Assembly: GCF_011764565.1 (NCBI RefSeq)
Contig: NZ_AP022871.1
Coordinates: forward strand, 8,804,320-8,868,319
Length of the DNA: 64,000 nt
Source of the DNA: Phytohabitans suffuscus
Lineage (GTDB): Bacteria; Actinomycetota; Actinomycetes; Mycobacteriales; Micromonosporaceae
Direction: 5' to 3'
Position numbers and translations under genes: made by a program
Shown here: positions 60,717-64,000 of the stretch, piece after piece
Layout of the letters: every line of letters begins with the position of its first letter
How positions within the stretch are numbered: position 1 is the first letter of the stretch
The notes under the pieces: model-generated
The model's database searches: none
Seen by the model: only the letters and a program-made list of their open reading frames with translations
What the model was told of the DNA's origin: nothing

Positions 60717-61711
60717 TGCCGGCCGGCCCGATCGCGGTCACCGGCTCGATCGCGACCGACCACCTCATGCACTTCCCCGGCCGCTTCCGCGACCAGCTGA
60801 TCGCCGAACGGCTGGACCGGCTGTCGCTGAGCTTCCTCGTCGACGACCTGGAGATACGGCGCGGCGGGGTGGCGGCGAACATCGCGTTCTCCCTCGGCGT
60901 CCTCGGCCGGCGCCCGGTGCTCGTCGGCGCGGTCGGCGCGGACTTCGCCGACTACCGCTCCTGGCTGGAACGGCACGGCGTCGACTGCGGCGGCGTGCTG
61001 ACCGTCGAGGGCGCGCACACCCCGCGGTTCACCTGCACCACCGACGACGACCAGTGCCAGATCGCGTCGTTCTACCCGGGCGCGATGGCCGCCTCGGCGG
61101 GCATCGACCTGGCGCCGGTCGTCGCCTCCCGCGGGGTGTCGCTGGTCCTGGTCGGGGCGAGCGCGCCGGACGCGATGCTCGCCCACACCGCGCAGGCCCA
61201 CCGGCTCGGCGTACCGGTCGCCGCCGACCCGTCGCAGCAGCTGCCCCGCCTCGACCGCGACGAGTGCCGCGCGCTGGTCGACGGCGCGGCGTACCTGTTC
61301 ACCAACGAGTACGAGTGGGAGCTGCTGCTGCGCCGCACCGGCTGGTCCGAGCGCGAGGTCACCGACCGGGTCGGCATGCGGATCACCACGCTCGGCGACA
61401 AGGGCGCGCGGATCGCCGCGCGCGCAGAGGCCGAGACCCAGGTGGACGCGGTGCCGGCCCGGCGGATCGTCGACCCGACCGGCGTGGGCGACGCCTTCCG
61501 CGCCGGCTTCCTCGCCGGCCTCGACAGCGGACTGCCCGTGACCGCCGCCGCCCAGCTGGCCTCGCTGGTCGCCACGGCGGTCCTGGAGAGCGTCGGCGGC
61601 CAGGAGTGGACCCTGACCGCCGCCGACGCCCGCGAGCGCCTCACCGACGCCTACGGCCCCGACGCCGCCGCCGCGATCACCCCGCACCTGCGCTCTCCGC
61701 GCGCCGTCTGA
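60716..61711 (+). CDS. PfkB-family sugar/nucleoside kinase, adenosine-kinase-like
   Basis: 331 residues, ATG at 60716 sharing a base with the purU stop. PfkB features: 'GGVAANIAFSLGVLGRRPVLVGAVGADFADYRSWL' and the anion hole 'VDPTGVGDAFRAGFLAGL'. The N-terminal 'VTGSIATDHLMHFPGRFRDQL' is typical of actinobacterial adenosine kinases. It would salvage adenosine from S-adenosylhomocysteine breakdown, completing the cycle apart from SahH, which is not in the window. Confidence 0.85.
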   Translation: MPAGPIAVTGSIATDHLMHFPGRFRDQLIAERLDRLSLSFLVDDLEIRRGGVAANIAFSLGVLGRRPVLVGAVGADFADYRSWLERHGVDCGGVLTVEGAHTPRFTCTTDDDQCQIASFYPGAMAASAGIDLAPVVASRGVSLVLVGASAPDAMLAHTAQAHRLGVPVAADPSQQLPRLDRDECRALVDGAAYLFTNEYEWELLLRRTGWSEREVTDRVGMRITTLGDKGARIAARAEAETQVDAVPARRIVDPTGVGDAFRAGFLAGLDSGLPVTAAAQLASLVATAVLESVGGQEWTLTAADARERLTDAYGPDAAAAITPHLRSPRAV

Positions 61712-61738
61712 ACGACCCCCCCGGGGCATCTGGGCTGG

Positions 61739-62605
61739 TCAGGGGTCCGGTGTGGACGCTCCCGCGAAGTACAGCGCCAGGGCGGTCCCGCGGAGGACGG
61801 CATGGGCGTCGGGCTCCGGGAGGGTGCGCACCGAGGCGCGGGCCAGCTCGGCCATCTCCGGGTACGGCAGGCGGGTCTGGGTGATGTCGGAGCCCCACAG
61901 CACGCGGCGCGCGCCGAAGCGGGAGACCAGCCACGCGACGAGGCTCGCCGGGTCGGCGGCCTGGCGGCGCAGCCGCACGCCGTTCAGGGTGGTCACCTTG
62001 ACGTGCAGGCGGGGCAGGTCGGCCAGGCGCAGCAGGTCCTCGGCGCCGGCGCCTGAGGGAAGGTCGACGCTCGCGGCGTGGTCGACCACCACGTCGACGT
62101 CGGGGAAGCGGCGCATCATCGGGCCGAGGGCGGCCAGGCTCTCCGTCCGGTTCCAGCGGTACAGGTGCAGGCACAGCGACAGCCCCAGGTCGGCGGCGCG
62201 CGCCCACACGCGGGCCGCGTGGTCGCCGGCGAACCAGCCGGTGCCGCTCTGGCCGCCGTCGGGGGTGCCGTTCGGGGTGGTGAAGCGCATCGCGACGGCG
62301 CCGGCGGCGGCCAGCTTGGTGGCGTGCTCGGCGGCCTCGGGGCGGTCGGCGTCGAGCACGCACACCGCGGCCAGGCGGGCGCGGTGCCGGCGGGCGGAGT
62401 CGAGGACGTAGCTGTTGTCGTAGCCGAAGACGTGCGCCCGCTGTACGGCCACCGCGTGGCTGACGCCCTGTTCGTCCATCATGGACAGCAGGCGCTCGGC
62501 GGTGACGGGGGCGTCGAGCACGCCCGGTTCGAGGGTGCCGCGCAGCGGGGCGGTGGGGTAGCGCGGGTCGTCGACGGTCAGGTGGGCGTGCGCGTCCACG
62601 GTCAT
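61739..62605 (-). CDS. amidohydrolase_2 family protein
   Basis: 288 residues from the ATG at 62605 (ATGA overlap with the acyl-CoA dehydrogenase stop). 'VDAHAHLTVDDPRYPTAP' at the N-terminus, 'LGLSLCLHLYRWN', 'VDVVVDHAAS' and 'ARRVLWGSDITQTRLPYPEMAEL' are the TIM-barrel metal-site blocks. Related proteins hydrolyse lactones or decarboxylate. It forms an operon with acyl-CoA dehydrogenase and a MaoC-like hydratase. Convergent with the methyl cassette, 27 bases apart. Confidence 0.8.
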   Translation of the reverse strand: MTVDAHAHLTVDDPRYPTAPLRGTLEPGVLDAPVTAERLLSMMDEQGVSHAVAVQRAHVFGYDNSYVLDSARRHRARLAAVCVLDADRPEAAEHATKLAAAGAVAMRFTTPNGTPDGGQSGTGWFAGDHAARVWARAADLGLSLCLHLYRWNRTESLAALGPMMRRFPDVDVVVDHAASVDLPSGAGAEDLLRLADLPRLHVKVTTLNGVRLRRQAADPASLVAWLVSRFGARRVLWGSDITQTRLPYPEMAELARASVRTLPEPDAHAVLRGTALALYFAGASTPDP

Positions 62606-63763
62606 GCGAGGTGTCCCCCGATCCTCTCGTACCCGCGCAGCAGGTCGCGCGAGATGATCATGCGCTGCATCTCGTCGGTGCCCTCCAGGACGCGCAGCAC
62701 GCGTACGGCGCGGTACCAGCCCTCGATCGGCAGCTCGCGGGTGTAGCCCATGCCGCCGAAGATCTGCAGGGTGCGGTCGACCACCCGGTTGACCATCCCG
62801 GCGCCGTACAGCTTGGCGACCGCGGCCGGGTGGCGGGCCGGGTGGCCCTGGTCGACCGCCCACGCGCAGCGCAGCGCCAGCCACCGGGCCGCCTCCAGCT
62901 CGACCTCGGAGTCGGCGATCATCCACTGGATGGCCTGCCGCTCGCCGATCGGCCGGCCGAACGTGACCCGCGTGTTGGCGTGCGCGATCGCCATCTCCAG
63001 GCACCGCTCGGCCGTGCCGACCGCCTGCGACGGGATCACGTACCGCCCGCGCAGGATCCACCGCATCGCCAGCGCGAAGCCCTCGCCCACCGCGCCGAGC
63101 ACGTTGCCGGCCGGCACCCGTACGTCGTCGAAGGTGAGCGAGGCCGGCGTGTGCCAGCTGCCCATCGTGTCGATCGGGCGGGACGTCCAGCCCATCGCGC
63201 GGTCGACGAGGAAGGCGGTCGCCTCCCGGGCCGAGGAGCCGGTCACGGCGATGACGATCGCGTAGTCGGCCTCGTCGCCGAACGTGATGAACGTCTTCTC
63301 CCCGCGCAGCACCCAGTCGCCGCCGTCGCGCCGGGCGCGCAGCCGGATGCCGGCCGCGTCGGAGCCGGCGTCCGGCTCGGTCAGCGCGAAGCAGCCCAGC
63401 CGCTCCCCTCGATGGTGGGCAGCAGGTACTGCGCCCGCTGGGCGTCGCTCGCCTCGTACAGGATGTTGTCGGCCTCGCCGCCGAAGCGGAACGGGACCGG
63501 CGTGCGCCCCAGCTCCGTCCAGAGTAGAGACTGGGTGACCGCGGGCAGCTGCATCCCGCCGTACGCCTCGGGTGTGCTCATCCCCAGAAGCCGAAGCCGC
63601 GGGCGCGCAGCTGGAGCGCGCGCAGCTCGTCGCGGCGCAGGCCGGGCTCGCCGGCCCGCTCCCGGCGCAGCATCTCGGCCTCCAGCGGCACCACCTCGCG
63701 GGTGACGAAGGCCCGCGCGGTGTCGCGGACGGCCCGCTGCTCGTCGGTCAGCCCGAAGTCCAC
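62602..63763 (-). CDS. acyl-CoA dehydrogenase (two frameshifts as sequenced)
   Basis: About 387 residues after restoring two bases. GTG at 63763 begins 'DFGLTDEQRAVRDTARAFVTREV'. The frame breaks in CCCC at 63582-63585 (five restores 'GFWGMSTPEAYGGMQLPAV') and again in CCCC at 63405-63408 (five restores 'IEGERLGCFALTEPDAGSDAAG'). The C-terminal frame has 'LRGEKTFITFGDEADYAIVIAV', 'QAIQWMIADSEVELEAARWLALRCAW' and 'LQIFGGMGYTRELPIEGWYRAVR' with FAD-binding Gly-rich end. All domains are complete, so a working enzyme is probable. Confidence 0.85.
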
Positions 63764-64000
63764 TATGGACCGGCCGGGCCGTACTGGCGGACCACGACCG
63801 TGGCGACGCAGCTCGGCTTCGCCTGGCCCCGCACCTCGAAGGTGAGCGTCAGCGTGGTCTGCACGCCGCCCGGCACGTCGGTGACCGCGTCGACCGCGGC
63901 GCCGCAGCGCAGCAGCCCGCCCACCGGCACCGGCGCGGGGAAGCGCACCTTCTCGCAGCCGTAGTTGACGCCCATCGTGAAGCCCTCGAAGCGGATCAGC
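63763..64000 (-). CDS. MaoC-like dehydratase (partial, cut by window end)
   Basis: The frame is open through 64000; about 79 C-terminal residues are visible: 'LIRFEGFTMGVNYGCEKVRFPAPVPVGGLLRCGAAV' matches the C-terminal hot-dog block of MaoC/NodN-like dehydratases ('NYG..KVRFPAPVPVG'). The catalytic Asp/His lie in the missing N-terminal part. Its TAG stop overlaps the acyl-CoA dehydrogenase GTG by one base. Likely an enoyl-CoA hydratase in the same acyl-CoA pathway. Confidence 0.8.
   Translation of the reverse strand, partial: LIRFEGFTMGVNYGCEKVRFPAPVPVGGLLRCGAAVDAVTDVPGGVQTTLTLTFEVRGQAKPSCVATVVVRQYGPAGP

Noticed and set aside
61712-61738. Terminator in the 7-C run between the kinase and amidohydrolase genes
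   Set aside because: CCCCCCC-GGGG can form only a tight four-pair stem; too weak to call.
1-64000. tRNA, rRNA, insertion sequence or phage genes
   Set aside because: I looked for conserved tRNA arms, transposase DDE-type proteins and integrases and saw none; a tool such as tRNAscan would be needed to exclude tRNAs formally.

Overview
The window is high-GC DNA with many GTG/TTG starts, dense ATGA/GTGA stop-start overlaps and a gene set (NB-ARC/TPR FxSxx-type RiPP protein, PucR, HyuA/HyuB, secreted M6/M64/S15 peptidases) typical of a filamentous actinomycete. Micromonosporaceae is my best guess but is not proven. No tRNA, rRNA, CRISPR array, insertion sequence or phage gene was seen.

Layout. 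(1) 1-4,467: a RiPP locus resembling FxSxx-COOH systems. It has the C-terminal HEXXH domain of a maturase cut by the window edge, two small precursor-like peptides ending in a Tyr-Ala-Ala-His motif, and a convergent NB-ARC/TPR protein. (2) 4,661-11,563 (minus): a kynurenine-to-2-aminomuconate operon (kynA, kynU, kmo, aldehyde dehydrogenase, RidA-type deaminase, 3-hydroxyanthranilate dioxygenase, ACMSD). A divergent XRE-cupin regulator lies upstream, with a perfect inverted repeat in the promoter gap. (3) 12,445-28,364 (minus): a translationally coupled ~16 kb operon. It holds a peptide/nickel-type ABC transporter, HyuA with two tandem HyuB paralogues, an amidohydrolase, an NTF2-like protein, a quinone-type reductase, a TIGR04076-like protein, a flavin oxidoreductase and an alpha/beta hydrolase that could be the missing formylkynurenine formamidase. 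(4) 28,663-36,364: secreted peptidases S15, M6 and M64 with two small lipoproteins, one thioredoxin-like. (5) 36,417-46,603: PucR regulator, a PadR-ABC-FtsX export module, a secreted HNH nuclease, a class II aldolase, a TPM-domain membrane protein, a 38-residue membrane peptide with a polyglycine tail, a GDPD phosphodiesterase and a small secreted protein. (6) 46,738-54,486: a GntR regulator divergent from a molybdenum hydroxylase operon whose large subunit is encoded by two genes, followed by EthD-like, MoxR, VWA (CoxE-like) and amidohydrolase genes; a strong hairpin closes it. (7) 54,692-61,711: a self-contained methyl-group cassette (MetV-like, MetF, a methyltransferase-like protein, core MetE, MetK, PurU, adenosine-kinase-like). 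(8) 61,739-64,000 (minus): amidohydrolase, acyl-CoA dehydrogenase and a partial MaoC-like hydratase.

A cross-cutting observation: eight genes are broken by what look like single-base losses, ten sites in all (one tentative), almost all in runs of four G/C where five restores the frame. This pattern fits homopolymer under-calling in the assembly better than real gene decay, so those genes are annotated as full-length CDSs with the break noted.
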